From the IMG/VR virus record IMGVR_UViG_3300005738_000002, positions 1 through 53,757 of that record: a stretch of 53,757 bases of DNA; one strand, written 5' to 3'. Below the pieces are notes generated by a model. It saw nothing but the letters and a program-made list of their open reading frames with translations. It did no database searches and was not told the DNA's origin. The stretch is from a virus. Made by a program: the position numbers and the translations under genes. This document shows positions 12,101-21,181 of the stretch, piece by piece (positions within the stretch are counted from its first letter, which is position 1; every line of letters starts with the position of its first letter).

Positions 12101-15100
12101 CAGGAACATATACAGAAGGAGCAACATTAAACTCTTCAAGTAATATTATCAATATTATTACTGATAGAAATGCATTCTATTCAAAAAATTCCACTTTACT
12201 ACTTACAGATGGAGAAGACTCTGTTTTAGCAACCGGTAGAATTCTAGAAACTACAGCAAATCAAAATTCTATTAAAGTCGAAGTGTTGACAGGAGAATTT
12301 GTTGTACCTGAAAGTGTACGTGTTCCTTACTTCCTACAAAGCACAACAATTGGAGATACTGTCGGTGCAGAAGTAGTAGTATACTCAGAATTAAGTAAAG
12401 GTCTTGTTCCGTTTTTAGTAAAAACTGATGTTGCTCTATTAGAAACCAATGAACCCCATAATGTTGGTGTTGGAACATATGTTGATATTGATATTATTCC
12501 TGATGTAGCACAAACATCTACAGAATATTATGTTAGAAAGCGTTTCTATCAAGAAATCACTCTTAAGGCGCCATCATATAATAGTATCTTAAAAGATACA
12601 GGTATTGGTAGAGGTGATCTACTAAATGGTGGATTAGACTATACTTCTGGAGAATATCTAGATGTAGAGTTAATTTTCTCGGATCAAAGTAGGGTAAGAA
12701 ATGGAATTGGTGCTATTGGTGATGCCGACAATGCCAGAGCAACTATTAATGTTAGTGATTTTAATGGAACTGGATATGGTAGTGTTTCAGACTTTACAAT
12801 CACAACTAAAGGAACAAATTATATCAAAGGTGATATTTTAACAGTTTCTGATGCTGATCTATCCAGATTATCAAATTCTATTTCTACACAAAGACTAGCA
12901 ATTAATGTTGATCATATTGGTTTTGCTCAACTTAATACTAGAATAAGTTTAGTTCAAGTAAATAAACTATCTGAAGGAGATCTCTTATTAATTGATAGTG
13001 AAATTGTAAAAATTGTTACAATAGACTCGGGTACTAATTCGGTAATTGTTGAAAGAGGTTTTGAAAATACAAATGTAGTAGATCATTTCAATGATGCTTT
13101 AGTAACATTATATAATGGTCAATATAGATTTAATGCTAATTCAAGACCACTCGGAACAGGACCAAATGATCCATATATCATCAATTATAATTCAACTACT
13201 CAAAGAGTAGTTCTTGCACATAATTATGGTTCTACATCTCCAAGAGAAGTTACACTAAGCACTATATTCCAAGATGATAGTTCTCCAAGAAAGTCAATTT
13301 CTATCTCAACTGCCACTCCAGGAGAGAATAGGTTAGAATTTTCTAAGGATGCAAATTTTGCTACTTATGGTGTTAATACTGATATTAGAATTCAAAAATA
13401 TTACAGGTATGTTTTTGATACCAGTCACTTCTCTATGCTTGGTATTTTCTTAGATTTCTCTGCAAGTAAGACTGGAAGTATCTTTACAGAAGAAAAAGAA
13501 GTAAGTGGAATTCAACCTGGCAATAATGGTTCTTTTGTTGCTATTACTTTAGGATTTGGACCATCAATCACAGGATTTGCTCAACAGAGATTCCCTGTTA
13601 ACTTTGATACTTATTACTACTTCATTAAAGCAAATAGTGATGTTAATACTGAGAGTGCTGCTCTAAAAGTTATTGATGATCCGTTAACAGGATCTAAAGA
13701 AGTTCTTTTTGCTACCTCAAACAAATTTGTTTATCAGTATACAGAAGATCCTGATTACAATGGGTTAGGAACTCTTTCATATACTACTAGCTCTCCTTTT
13801 GCAGAGGGTAAAATCAATATAGCTAGTATTGATAATAAAGGTTCTAATTACAAGAGAGTTCCTATTGTCAAAGGATGTATTGTAACTGAAAATAATGAAC
13901 CAACATTAGAAATACAATGGGATACACTAACAAGGTCTATTTTATCAGTCAACGTTGTTGATGGTGGTACTGGATATGTCAATCCACAAGCAATTGTAAC
14001 TACTGGAGATGGATCTGGAGCAGAATTTAAAGTTGTTAGTGATAATGGTGTTATCAAAAGAATTGATGTTATTAATCCTGGTACAGGATATACATTTGAA
14101 CCAATCATTTCTGTATATGAATCTAGTATAGTTGCATACTTTGATTCTACAACTATTGGTATTCCACAGGATATTTCTATCGTTAAAAGTGGTAATTCTT
14201 TCCATAGAGATAATACATTACTTTCTGAATATACTTCTAACTATGCACTTATTATTAAAGGATCTAGTAAATTCTTTAAAGGTGAAGTAGTAGAGCAAAG
14301 AGATGGAAATACTCTTATATTTTCTGGGTATGTTGCAGATAAAGGTTATAGAATTGGATCTAACATTTTAAGATTAGAAAAAGTTTCTGGTGTAGTTGAT
14401 ACTAGCATTCCATTAGTATCAGGCATTGATGCTTCTAGATCTGTAGAAGTTGTAAGTCTTTTAACGTCTACATTTGTTCCAAATATCGAGTCTTATTCAG
14501 ATAACATTGGCAGATTTACTTCTGGAAGAGGTAAGGTTGGTGATCGTTATCAAAGAATTACAGACTCGTTCTACTATCAAGATTATTCTTATGTAATTAA
14601 ATCAAAAACTTCAATTAATGTTTGGAGAGATTTGATTAACCAGACTACCCACCCTGCTGGTTTCAAATTATTTGGTGAAGTTGTTATCGAGACTAATCAA
14701 GAGTCTACGATGCCTACGGAGCAACCATTCTCTCCTAGAATTTCTTTTATTGAACTTTCGCCTAAAGTAATTACAACTGAGTCTACAAGAACAAGAAGAG
14801 TTGTTACTCAAACATCAGTTAGAGCAGTTGATACACATCTTAAACGTGGTGTAGGTTCTGTTTCTATTAATGAGTATGACACTGAAGGTATTTTATCAAA
14901 ACAACTAATTCTTCAGCAAGACTTTGATGGTCGTTATGCGACAGAAGAAGATTACATTGGTCCACTAGATTCTATTCAAACTGCTGTTGGTAACACAACT
15001 TTCTTTAAAGATAGTGTTAGTGCTGCATCTTCATATGTTTTGGGCACTAACCAGTCTGCTAAACTTTATGAAGTCAAAATGGTTAGAAATAACCAAAATA

Positions 15101-18100
15101 TCCCAATATCTCAATGGCAAGATTCTGATATTGCATTTAGTCTGATAAATCAGTCTACTGATTTCGATATCATTTCTGGATCTGGTCAAATTGAAGTTGG
15201 TGCATCTCATGCATTTAGATTAGGTTGGTTTTATAATATTGGTGCTGGAGAATCTGGAATTGTTGGTGTAGAAGGTAATGTTGCCACCAGAAAATTTTGT
15301 TTGATGTTAATTGGTGATAATATTGGTACAGATGCAGAAGAACTTACATCTAACTTTAAAGTTGGTGATCAAGTAAAACTATATGAAAATGCTACTACAC
15401 ATTATACAATTGAAATTCTGAGAGTAGATGCTCCTGCCTATGACCCTGTTTTTGGTGTTATCGGTGATGGCAATGTTCTTGGTAGAAGGTCTTTCCAAAT
15501 TCTCGATAAAGCAAATAATCTTGCATATACTCCATATAATGATCAAGAACTATTCATTACATTAAATGGTGTTGCTCAAGAACCAGGAAAAGCATTCCAA
15601 GTTTCTGATTCCAAAATTGTTTTCTCATCACCTCCTCTTGGCGCTCAGTATCCTATTACAGGAGAAAACTTTGATGACACATACGTAACTGATCCTACCA
15701 CATTCTTATGTAAGTCTTTCAAATTCAAACAGGATTCTTATAATAGTAAGTATCTAAAAAAATTAAAAGATATTTCTGATAATTTTGATGGAATTACTAC
15801 AGAGTTTGCGTTACAATGGGAAGATGGAACTATTGTTAAGACAGAACCAAAAGAAAATTTATTAGTCTTTATTAATGGAGTTTTACAAGCAGTTAATACT
15901 GCATATACTATTAGAAGAAGTGAGATTGCTTCTAATGCAGATATTATAGTATTTTCTGAACCACCTAGAAATTTCTATGACGTAATTGATTATACTCCAG
16001 AACAATTAGATCAAAAAGAGTACTTCTATGCATATGGTGTTGGTAGTTACGATCGTCTAAAAATTGACGAACGTTTAATTCCTTATCGTGGTACTGGTCC
16101 ATACCTTCTATTTGATGAAGAAACTGATATTGTTAAAAATATTAATGATAGTGAATTTGTATTAGTATTTGTTGATGGGGTGTTACAAAATCCCAATAGT
16201 TACATTTTAAATGGTCCTAACATTTCATTTACTGGCACTTTAAAGAAATTCAACCCAAGTACAGGAGAATCACTTGCAAGTAAGGTAGAGATGATTTCTC
16301 TATTCGGTAGACAAGTTCCAAAAACTCTTTCTGCTTATGATTATGATAGAATCATCTTTAGAAATAAAATTAATATTAATCTTACCAGAACTTTAGATAC
16401 TGCAGCAGGAAATGCTGAATATCTACAATGGCAAGAGAACTTTACTTCACTTGATCCTAGTAAGGAAAAAAATGTATTTACTTTTGATAATGATGGTAAT
16501 CGTATTATAGTTGGAAAACTAAATTCTGTTAGGTTTAACACTTTAGCAGATGGGACTTCTAATGGTCTTGCTAAACCAGGAGTAGTTGCAACTGATTTAT
16601 CCATTGAAGTATTGAATGCTGCTAACTTATTATTCACTACTAATACATTTACTGCAGGACTCAGTGAAGATGATGGCGAACTTAAATTAAAATCAATTTA
16701 TATTTCTGACGAAAGTGACTTTAGCAATTCTGTTAGTTTTAACGTTACTAATGAAGTATTTTCTATTCAATGGTCATACAAAACAAATGAAGATGGAGAG
16801 AGGGTATTAAGTAAAGACTTACCTGCTTGGTTGAATGGTTCTGAACTTGGCGAACAAGCTTATTACGAAATTTATGATGGACTAGTTGATATTTCACCCG
16901 GAGATCAGATTATGGTTGATGGTGAAAATACATATCGAGATATTATATCTGTTCCTAGTGAAGTAAAAGGAAGAAATTTCAATAGAGGAGAAACTGCTAA
17001 ATATGATCACTTTAGCAATATTGAAGTAAGTAACTACAATGGTATTGTAAGAGGTGAGGGACTTAGTGTTACATCACAAATTACCAATGGTGTAGTTACT
17101 AGTGTTGGATTTAGTGATCTAGAGTGGAATAGAAGAGATCTTAAATTATTCTTCGATACTGGTATTCTTCTACAACCAACTGCATATCAATATTTCGTTC
17201 CTCCACAGGTTAAATTTATTCCTGTAGATGGTAATGGTGGTGGTGCTAGAGCAGAAGTATTGACTATTGCTGGTCAAGTTCTTGACGTTATTTTAATTGA
17301 AGGTGGAAGTGGATATACTCAACCACCCAAGGCAGTTGTAACAAGAGGTTACAATGTTCTTCGTAAAAGAGATAGAGTAATCAGCAGCACATATGAAATT
17401 AATATTGGAACTCAGATTTCTGGTGGTGCCAATATTAATGGTCAATCTGAAATTACTCTTATTGGTGATGGAGTAACATCAGGTCTGCTTTCTATTCTTT
17501 CATTCGGTGTTGTTGGTTCAGTTGAGACGGTATCTGGAGATGAAATTGTTGTTCATGTCCAACCTAATTCAGAAAATTCTGGAGATAACCTAGAAATAGT
17601 AGAATCTGCTATAATTGTTAAGAGAGAAGCATTTGAGGCAGTTGATCAAGTTGCTGGCGAATTGATTATTAATGAAACGCTAATTACAGTCTCTCTTGAC
17701 AACCCAATTGCAAGTATTACTAATATCAGTCCTACTGGTCCTAATGGCAATGCTTCTTTAGTCGAGGGACTTGATCTTTATATACAAAAAGTAATCAATA
17801 CTCCGATTGCTTATGTTCGTGAGCAGTCTTCTTCTGCTACTGGTGCTTTCTTGGATGCTCCATTATCAGATTCAGCAACTACAGTATATGTTACAAATAC
17901 ATCACTATTTGCTGATGTCGGAAAACTTCAAATTGGAAAAGAAATTGTTACATATGAAAGAAAACTAGAAGATAGATTCTTTGATGTAACTAGAGGAGTA
18001 GCAGGTACTACAGCAACACCACATCCAGCTGGTCAGTATATTAGAACTATACCTGATTCTGTAAGGGTAATTCAAAGTGGACCTAGAACTATTGTTACCA

Positions 18101-18666
18101 CGATAGTCAGTGTTGCTCAAGAACCAGAAGTAGTAAGTGTTGCAACATCACAAATTCAGGTTATTACTGATGTTGTCGATGTTGATGTAACCACTTCACA
18201 TAAAGTCACTTTACAGAAAGAAATTGATCCAGGAGTTACAGTAGTCTCTACGGCAATTCAAGATTATGTAATTAGTATAACAGAATCTTCTGTATTAATG
18301 AGTGATGTAGTTGCCTTTGAAGTGGGTGCTATTGTCATTGAAAAACTTATTACATCTACAATTGTTACAGAAAAATTATCTGATGAACTTACACAATCAA
18401 TCAGTAGTTCTGTACAACAAAGTCTATTAATCCAACCAGAACTTCCTAGTCCTCTTGGTGGGGCGAATGCATCACCTGTACAAGTACAAACTTTACTTGC
18501 AAATGAGAGTGCTATTACTAATAGAGTTCGTGGATTAACATCCATTGGTTCTATTAATCCTGTTCTACCAAAACCAGCTGATGTTACGTTAAATAGACAA
18601 ACAGGCGTTCTTGACTTCTTTGAAGAATTAGTCGTCTTAGATACAACCATTGTAACCAGAAATTAA
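9103..18666 (+). CDS. gp7: Giant gp7-like baseplate wedge protein, 3187 aa
   Basis: The N-terminal ~240 residues include LPEFISTDYENFSKVVEKYY and later ITDFYQAKGTDRSIKFIFN. This matches the C-terminal wedge-binding part of T4 gp7 (YDFYSTKGIEASYKFLF), and the gene sits between gp6 and gp8, so I call it gp7-like. The remaining ~2900 residues are beta-rich modules. There are four 'IGxE..Y...RG' units (about residues 69-125, 306-370, 1267-1335 and 2909-2981). Several GxGY units lie near residues 539, 610, 1621, 1660 and 2734. A YHYH-type domain occupies about 736-860 (LGFAYDGNPIYGPYGY ... DENNGRYCATPEYP), in which the YHYH signature reads YAYF. It is three times the length of T4 gp7 and AT-rich, with Arg mostly AGA. 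Confidence 0.8.
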   Translation: MVETRRISTLIETQLPEFISTDYENFSKVVEKYYEQLELTGQPLDVIQNIGKYRDIDFYEKNLLKESTTLSSNISASDSTILVADATSFPESNGYISIGDEILFYKERTDTSFLEVSRGVSGNQSLGDLYTSSNFVTTLSAEHLSGDNVQNISNLFLYAFVKNFESDYLASFPEKYLKGSVDKRTLIKNITDFYQAKGTDRSIKFIFNTLVSNDKPEVLKPKDNTLKASFSDWVTSYSLKVKILSGNPENLIGEQLTQALDPLDSSIGFASGIIDNIFAIGDGLYEVVIDTSTLNNEFDIAAKTTLTENLNLGTTIGDRVNVFSTEGFNTRGRFLIGSEVFEYNQKNVDQFVISRREGNSSYASGTEVYSVSTVTSKNAEILVLGVLYNLDTAIEAPYSEEGDTIQISDPGFITRDPIINDIATNQTRWILSTSKASSLNSTITGQINDLNADVSAVYEDGNYYYICSSGYPGRSILTATTDQTLSDQKLMRLIRKNPLTITETYATSQRDVGIFVDGSVAFSQKDFRQVKFGPIDTFNVVNKGGAYKGAPYVLINNKPGFARALMSGETIDSIESLSDTSYTSVPEVTITSGRGATGTAKVTFGKITSIKVDNEGEYYSTPPLVVITDRLGKGRFAEYNAIIKDGKIVEFESVDQGKFYSKGNVIVQIIPVGSRGEVTCDIVTWTRNRYDVLNTELDASNGYVFQNYNPTRGYGYGIIANPVELRSQLNDDGTNHSPILGFAYDGNPIYGPYGYRNPLDSTSAISRLNSSYQLKSSRVGGPILADYPLGSFIEDYEWIPGTETGKLNLDENNGRYCATPEYPRGTYAYFITIDANGIPAYPYILGQNFYSLPVDSNYNADLTQDDLPAKAKRLRTSSIESNGSESILKVNKTISGSVNNLNIEDSPATFKVGNRFIIEDLDTEGSGASAVIASVEGKTITSIDSKSLDPTNQYSVALVKLISPTFLFENDVITQTGSNFTGRVIGDVFNRNEFVIERVTGTYTEGATLNSSSNIINIITDRNAFYSKNSTLLLTDGEDSVLATGRILETTANQNSIKVEVLTGEFVVPESVRVPYFLQSTTIGDTVGAEVVVYSELSKGLVPFLVKTDVALLETNEPHNVGVGTYVDIDIIPDVAQTSTEYYVRKRFYQEITLKAPSYNSILKDTGIGRGDLLNGGLDYTSGEYLDVELIFSDQSRVRNGIGAIGDADNARATINVSDFNGTGYGSVSDFTITTKGTNYIKGDILTVSDADLSRLSNSISTQRLAINVDHIGFAQLNTRISLVQVNKLSEGDLLLIDSEIVKIVTIDSGTNSVIVERGFENTNVVDHFNDALVTLYNGQYRFNANSRPLGTGPNDPYIINYNSTTQRVVLAHNYGSTSPREVTLSTIFQDDSSPRKSISISTATPGENRLEFSKDANFATYGVNTDIRIQKYYRYVFDTSHFSMLGIFLDFSASKTGSIFTEEKEVSGIQPGNNGSFVAITLGFGPSITGFAQQRFPVNFDTYYYFIKANSDVNTESAALKVIDDPLTGSKEVLFATSNKFVYQYTEDPDYNGLGTLSYTTSSPFAEGKINIASIDNKGSNYKRVPIVKGCIVTENNEPTLEIQWDTLTRSILSVNVVDGGTGYVNPQAIVTTGDGSGAEFKVVSDNGVIKRIDVINPGTGYTFEPIISVYESSIVAYFDSTTIGIPQDISIVKSGNSFHRDNTLLSEYTSNYALIIKGSSKFFKGEVVEQRDGNTLIFSGYVADKGYRIGSNILRLEKVSGVVDTSIPLVSGIDASRSVEVVSLLTSTFVPNIESYSDNIGRFTSGRGKVGDRYQRITDSFYYQDYSYVIKSKTSINVWRDLINQTTHPAGFKLFGEVVIETNQESTMPTEQPFSPRISFIELSPKVITTESTRTRRVVTQTSVRAVDTHLKRGVGSVSINEYDTEGILSKQLILQQDFDGRYATEEDYIGPLDSIQTAVGNTTFFKDSVSAASSYVLGTNQSAKLYEVKMVRNNQNIPISQWQDSDIAFSLINQSTDFDIISGSGQIEVGASHAFRLGWFYNIGAGESGIVGVEGNVATRKFCLMLIGDNIGTDAEELTSNFKVGDQVKLYENATTHYTIEILRVDAPAYDPVFGVIGDGNVLGRRSFQILDKANNLAYTPYNDQELFITLNGVAQEPGKAFQVSDSKIVFSSPPLGAQYPITGENFDDTYVTDPTTFLCKSFKFKQDSYNSKYLKKLKDISDNFDGITTEFALQWEDGTIVKTEPKENLLVFINGVLQAVNTAYTIRRSEIASNADIIVFSEPPRNFYDVIDYTPEQLDQKEYFYAYGVGSYDRLKIDERLIPYRGTGPYLLFDEETDIVKNINDSEFVLVFVDGVLQNPNSYILNGPNISFTGTLKKFNPSTGESLASKVEMISLFGRQVPKTLSAYDYDRIIFRNKININLTRTLDTAAGNAEYLQWQENFTSLDPSKEKNVFTFDNDGNRIIVGKLNSVRFNTLADGTSNGLAKPGVVATDLSIEVLNAANLLFTTNTFTAGLSEDDGELKLKSIYISDESDFSNSVSFNVTNEVFSIQWSYKTNEDGERVLSKDLPAWLNGSELGEQAYYEIYDGLVDISPGDQIMVDGENTYRDIISVPSEVKGRNFNRGETAKYDHFSNIEVSNYNGIVRGEGLSVTSQITNGVVTSVGFSDLEWNRRDLKLFFDTGILLQPTAYQYFVPPQVKFIPVDGNGGGARAEVLTIAGQVLDVILIEGGSGYTQPPKAVVTRGYNVLRKRDRVISSTYEINIGTQISGGANINGQSEITLIGDGVTSGLLSILSFGVVGSVETVSGDEIVVHVQPNSENSGDNLEIVESAIIVKREAFEAVDQVAGELIINETLITVSLDNPIASITNISPTGPNGNASLVEGLDLYIQKVINTPIAYVREQSSSATGAFLDAPLSDSATTVYVTNTSLFADVGKLQIGKEIVTYERKLEDRFFDVTRGVAGTTATPHPAGQYIRTIPDSVRVIQSGPRTIVTTIVSVAQEPEVVSVATSQIQVITDVVDVDVTTSHKVTLQKEIDPGVTVVSTAIQDYVISITESSVLMSDVVAFEVGAIVIEKLITSTIVTEKLSDELTQSISSSVQQSLLIQPELPSPLGGANASPVQVQTLLANESAITNRVRGLTSIGSINPVLPKPADVTLNRQTGVLDFFEELVVLDTTIVTRN

Positions 18667-18672
18667 TTTCTA

Positions 18673-19212
18673 ATGGCAGAATTACAATTATCAAGTCCGT
18701 ATAATAGTGTTTTAAAAAGAGATAGTACTACTATTCTTGTGGAAAATTTTAAGAAAAGAAAACCTGATGGTTTTGATTCATTCTCATCAGGAAATGCTTT
18801 CCATACTTTAGGAGCATTTGAAAAATCTGTTTTTGATGGAGACAATGTTATTGAAGAATTGTCAATGCAATATCCTCAATTACAAATTAAAGATTTTGCA
18901 TTAAGACCAAATTCTTCCTTTACTGTTGGAGGAAGACACTTTAATTTTGTTGGTGCTGCCAAATCATCCGCTTTTGGTTTAACTATCAACAGTTTACAAG
19001 TGATGACTATTGATGAAGCAAATCCACTTATACTAGAGGCAGATACTGATATTTCACGATTTTCTAGTTCTGGACATCTTTTTATTGCTGGTGCTGCGCG
19101 TACTCTTTTTGAATACACATCAAAGACTGCTACAGGATTTATTGGTTATGTCAAGAGTGGAAATGTAAATATTCCGCTCTCCACGGAGTTCATTCAATAT
19201 TCTACTGATTGA
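18673..19212 (+). CDS. Putative virion structural protein, 179 aa
   Basis: The protein begins MAELQLSSPYNSVLKRDSTT. A helical/strand block follows (RKPDGFDSFSSGNAFHTLGA) and then a beta-rich C-terminal half (LNSLQV-type strands, SSGHLFIAGAARTLFEYTSK). It lies six bases after the gp7-like gene and before the late promoter of gp8, with AT-rich composition like its neighbours, so it probably belongs to the virion. I do not recognise a T4 counterpart. No signal peptide, membrane segment or catalytic motif is visible. The GHLFIAGAARTLFEY segment resembles the 'IGxE..Y' modules of the upstream protein. Confidence 0.6.
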   Translation: MAELQLSSPYNSVLKRDSTTILVENFKKRKPDGFDSFSSGNAFHTLGAFEKSVFDGDNVIEELSMQYPQLQIKDFALRPNSSFTVGGRHFNFVGAAKSSAFGLTINSLQVMTIDEANPLILEADTDISRFSSSGHLFIAGAARTLFEYTSKTATGFIGYVKSGNVNIPLSTEFIQYSTD

Positions 19213-19225
19213 TCAACCTATATCG

Positions 19226-19233
19226 TATAAATA
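19226..19233 (+). promoter_or_regulatory. T4-type late promoter TATAAATA
   Basis: An exact TATAAATA lies 35 bases before the gp8 ATG in the only gap of this part of the operon. It gives gp8 an independent late start. Confidence 0.75.
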
Positions 19234-19267
19234 AATCAAGACAACAACGTTCTAGAGAAAAACTAAA

Positions 19268-21136
19268 ATGGCTGCAATTATTTCAGACAAATTTAGAATT
19301 TTTAATGCAACACAATTTCTAGAGTCCTTGTCCGAAGGCAGTAGTGATACTGGAACGGAAAGAACTAGAATGTACTTCTTTGTGGGTCGTCCACAAGCAT
19401 GGAATTCTTATTTGGAGATCTACTCCCAGAATGCTACAGCATTTACTGCTGGACAATCTGTATATGTTTCGCAAGATACTAACGGAACATTTACTTGGGC
19501 AAACTCTCCTTTCAGAGCAACAATTGTTGCGGTATATGATAACTCACTCATCTTGAGTAGTATCACTCCTTCCACAACTTCAACTCCACTTCCCAATGCA
19601 TTACTTGAAGGCTGGAATGGTTCGTCCGACACTGGTGCTGAGGCACGTTCGGGAGTTTATCGCTACGCTACAGAAGAAACCCCACCTACACCACTAGACA
19701 ATCAAGCTGAAAAGTTTGATGTTTATGACGAAATTATCGCTGCTAAGCGTATTACCGATAGTTTTGCTCGTGCTGTTATCACTCGTTACGATTGGAACAC
19801 TCTGGCAGCAGAACCTCGTTTCGATATGTACAAGCCTGATTACACAGCAACTACAACAGGTCAGGTAGGTAAACTATCACTTACTGCTTCATCTACACTA
19901 GGTGCTGCTAAGTACTACGTAATCAACTCTAATTACGAAGTATTCAAGTGTCTTTATAATGGCGAGTTCCCCGGAAGAACTGCACCTAACCCTCAGTATG
20001 AACCCAAGACTACACCTTCTGCTGGTCAAGGTAATTATTCAGGTGGAATTTTTACCGAAGATGCTGACACCACTGTATCGAATACTGCTGGTTATGTATG
20101 GAAGTATATGTACACCATTCCAACGGATGATGTTCTACGTTTCCTTTCTACTAACTTCCTTCCTATCAACCTTGCAACAGAATCTACAAGATCTGCTACA
20201 GTAGCAGCTGCTATTGATGGAGCACTTGAAATTGCTTTAGTTGAAGAAGTTGGATCTGGTCTACCTAATGGTACTCACTTTGCACCTGTTAATGGTGATG
20301 GTCAACTTGCTGGTGGTACTGAAGCAGTAGTCGAAATTATTGTTTCTGGTGGAGCAATCACTTCTACTAAGGTAGTTCAAACTGGTGCAGGTTATACTTA
20401 CGGATCAGTTGCACTCACGGACGGATCTACTACTGGTGGAATCAAAACTGGATTGTACTCCGATTCTGCTTTAACTAGTGCTCGTACTGGCGTAACCGGT
20501 ACAGGTGCTGTTGAAATTGTTATTGGTCCAGAAGGCGGTCATGGTGGAACCATGGAAGCAGAACTTAATGCTAAGCGTGTCATGACGAATATTCGTTTGA
20601 CTTATGCTGAAGGTTCTGGAGATTTCCCTGTTGATAACGACTTCCGTCGTATCGGAATCATTAAAGATCCCTTCAGTTTCGGTACAACTGATTTCGCTAC
20701 CTTAGACACTCTCAATGGTCTTTATGCCGTTAAAGTTACTGGTGCTACTGCAGACTATACTTCTGACGAAGAGATCACTCAGACCCTTGCTAGCGGTGGT
20801 ACAGCGAAAGGTACAGTCGTTTCCTGGGTACTAGACTCTGGATCAACAACTGCTGGCGTTCTTAAGTATATTCAGTCTCCTGATTTACATACAGATACGG
20901 GCGTTGTAAGAGCATTCGATGACTCTGCTGCTATCGTTGGTTCTAGTTCTCTAGCATCGGGAACAGTTGATACAGGAACTACAGGTTCTACTCTCTTGGG
21001 TGTTTCCTTTACCAATGGTCAAGGCAATCCTGAAATCGCACAAAACTCTGGCGATATCATTTATGTAGAGAATAGAAGACTGATTACTCGTGCTCCTGAC
21101 CAAATTGAGGACATTAAGTTAGTAATTGAGTTCTGA
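19268..21136 (+). CDS. gp8: gp8-like baseplate wedge protein, enlarged
   Basis: The N-terminus MAAIISDKFRIFNATQFLESL is followed by RMYFFVGRPQAWN. Together with the C-terminus GDIIYVENRRLITRAPDQIE this matches T4 gp8 (SKFRTEKMLNF ... ITFGRSEPWS; GEMIYMENRPPI). The shared middle includes YEVFKCLYNGEFPG and GYVWKYMYTIPTDDVLRF. T4 gp8 (334 residues) is a dimeric wedge protein. This one has 622, and the extra part holds a GxGY module (QTGAGYTYGSVALTDG near residue 370) and a Gly/Thr-rich stretch at about 490-590. Arg uses CGT as well as AGA, unlike the AGA-dominated neighbours. Confidence 0.9.
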   Translation: MAAIISDKFRIFNATQFLESLSEGSSDTGTERTRMYFFVGRPQAWNSYLEIYSQNATAFTAGQSVYVSQDTNGTFTWANSPFRATIVAVYDNSLILSSITPSTTSTPLPNALLEGWNGSSDTGAEARSGVYRYATEETPPTPLDNQAEKFDVYDEIIAAKRITDSFARAVITRYDWNTLAAEPRFDMYKPDYTATTTGQVGKLSLTASSTLGAAKYYVINSNYEVFKCLYNGEFPGRTAPNPQYEPKTTPSAGQGNYSGGIFTEDADTTVSNTAGYVWKYMYTIPTDDVLRFLSTNFLPINLATESTRSATVAAAIDGALEIALVEEVGSGLPNGTHFAPVNGDGQLAGGTEAVVEIIVSGGAITSTKVVQTGAGYTYGSVALTDGSTTGGIKTGLYSDSALTSARTGVTGTGAVEIVIGPEGGHGGTMEAELNAKRVMTNIRLTYAEGSGDFPVDNDFRRIGIIKDPFSFGTTDFATLDTLNGLYAVKVTGATADYTSDEEITQTLASGGTAKGTVVSWVLDSGSTTAGVLKYIQSPDLHTDTGVVRAFDDSAAIVGSSSLASGTVDTGTTGSTLLGVSFTNGQGNPEIAQNSGDIIYVENRRLITRAPDQIEDIKLVIEF

Positions 21137-21138
21137 CC

Positions 21139-21156
21139 TCCTAAATAACGTTAGGA
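21139..21156 (+). promoter_or_regulatory. Late promoter CTAAATAA within a small hairpin
   Basis: CTAAATAA (21141-21148) precedes the ATG at 21182. It overlaps an inverted repeat, TCCTAA (21139-21144) and TTAGGA (21151-21156), with a six-base loop. No T-run follows, so the hairpin is not a normal terminator. Confidence 0.55.
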
Positions 21157-21181
21157 AAACCAGGACGTTAGTGCATATACA

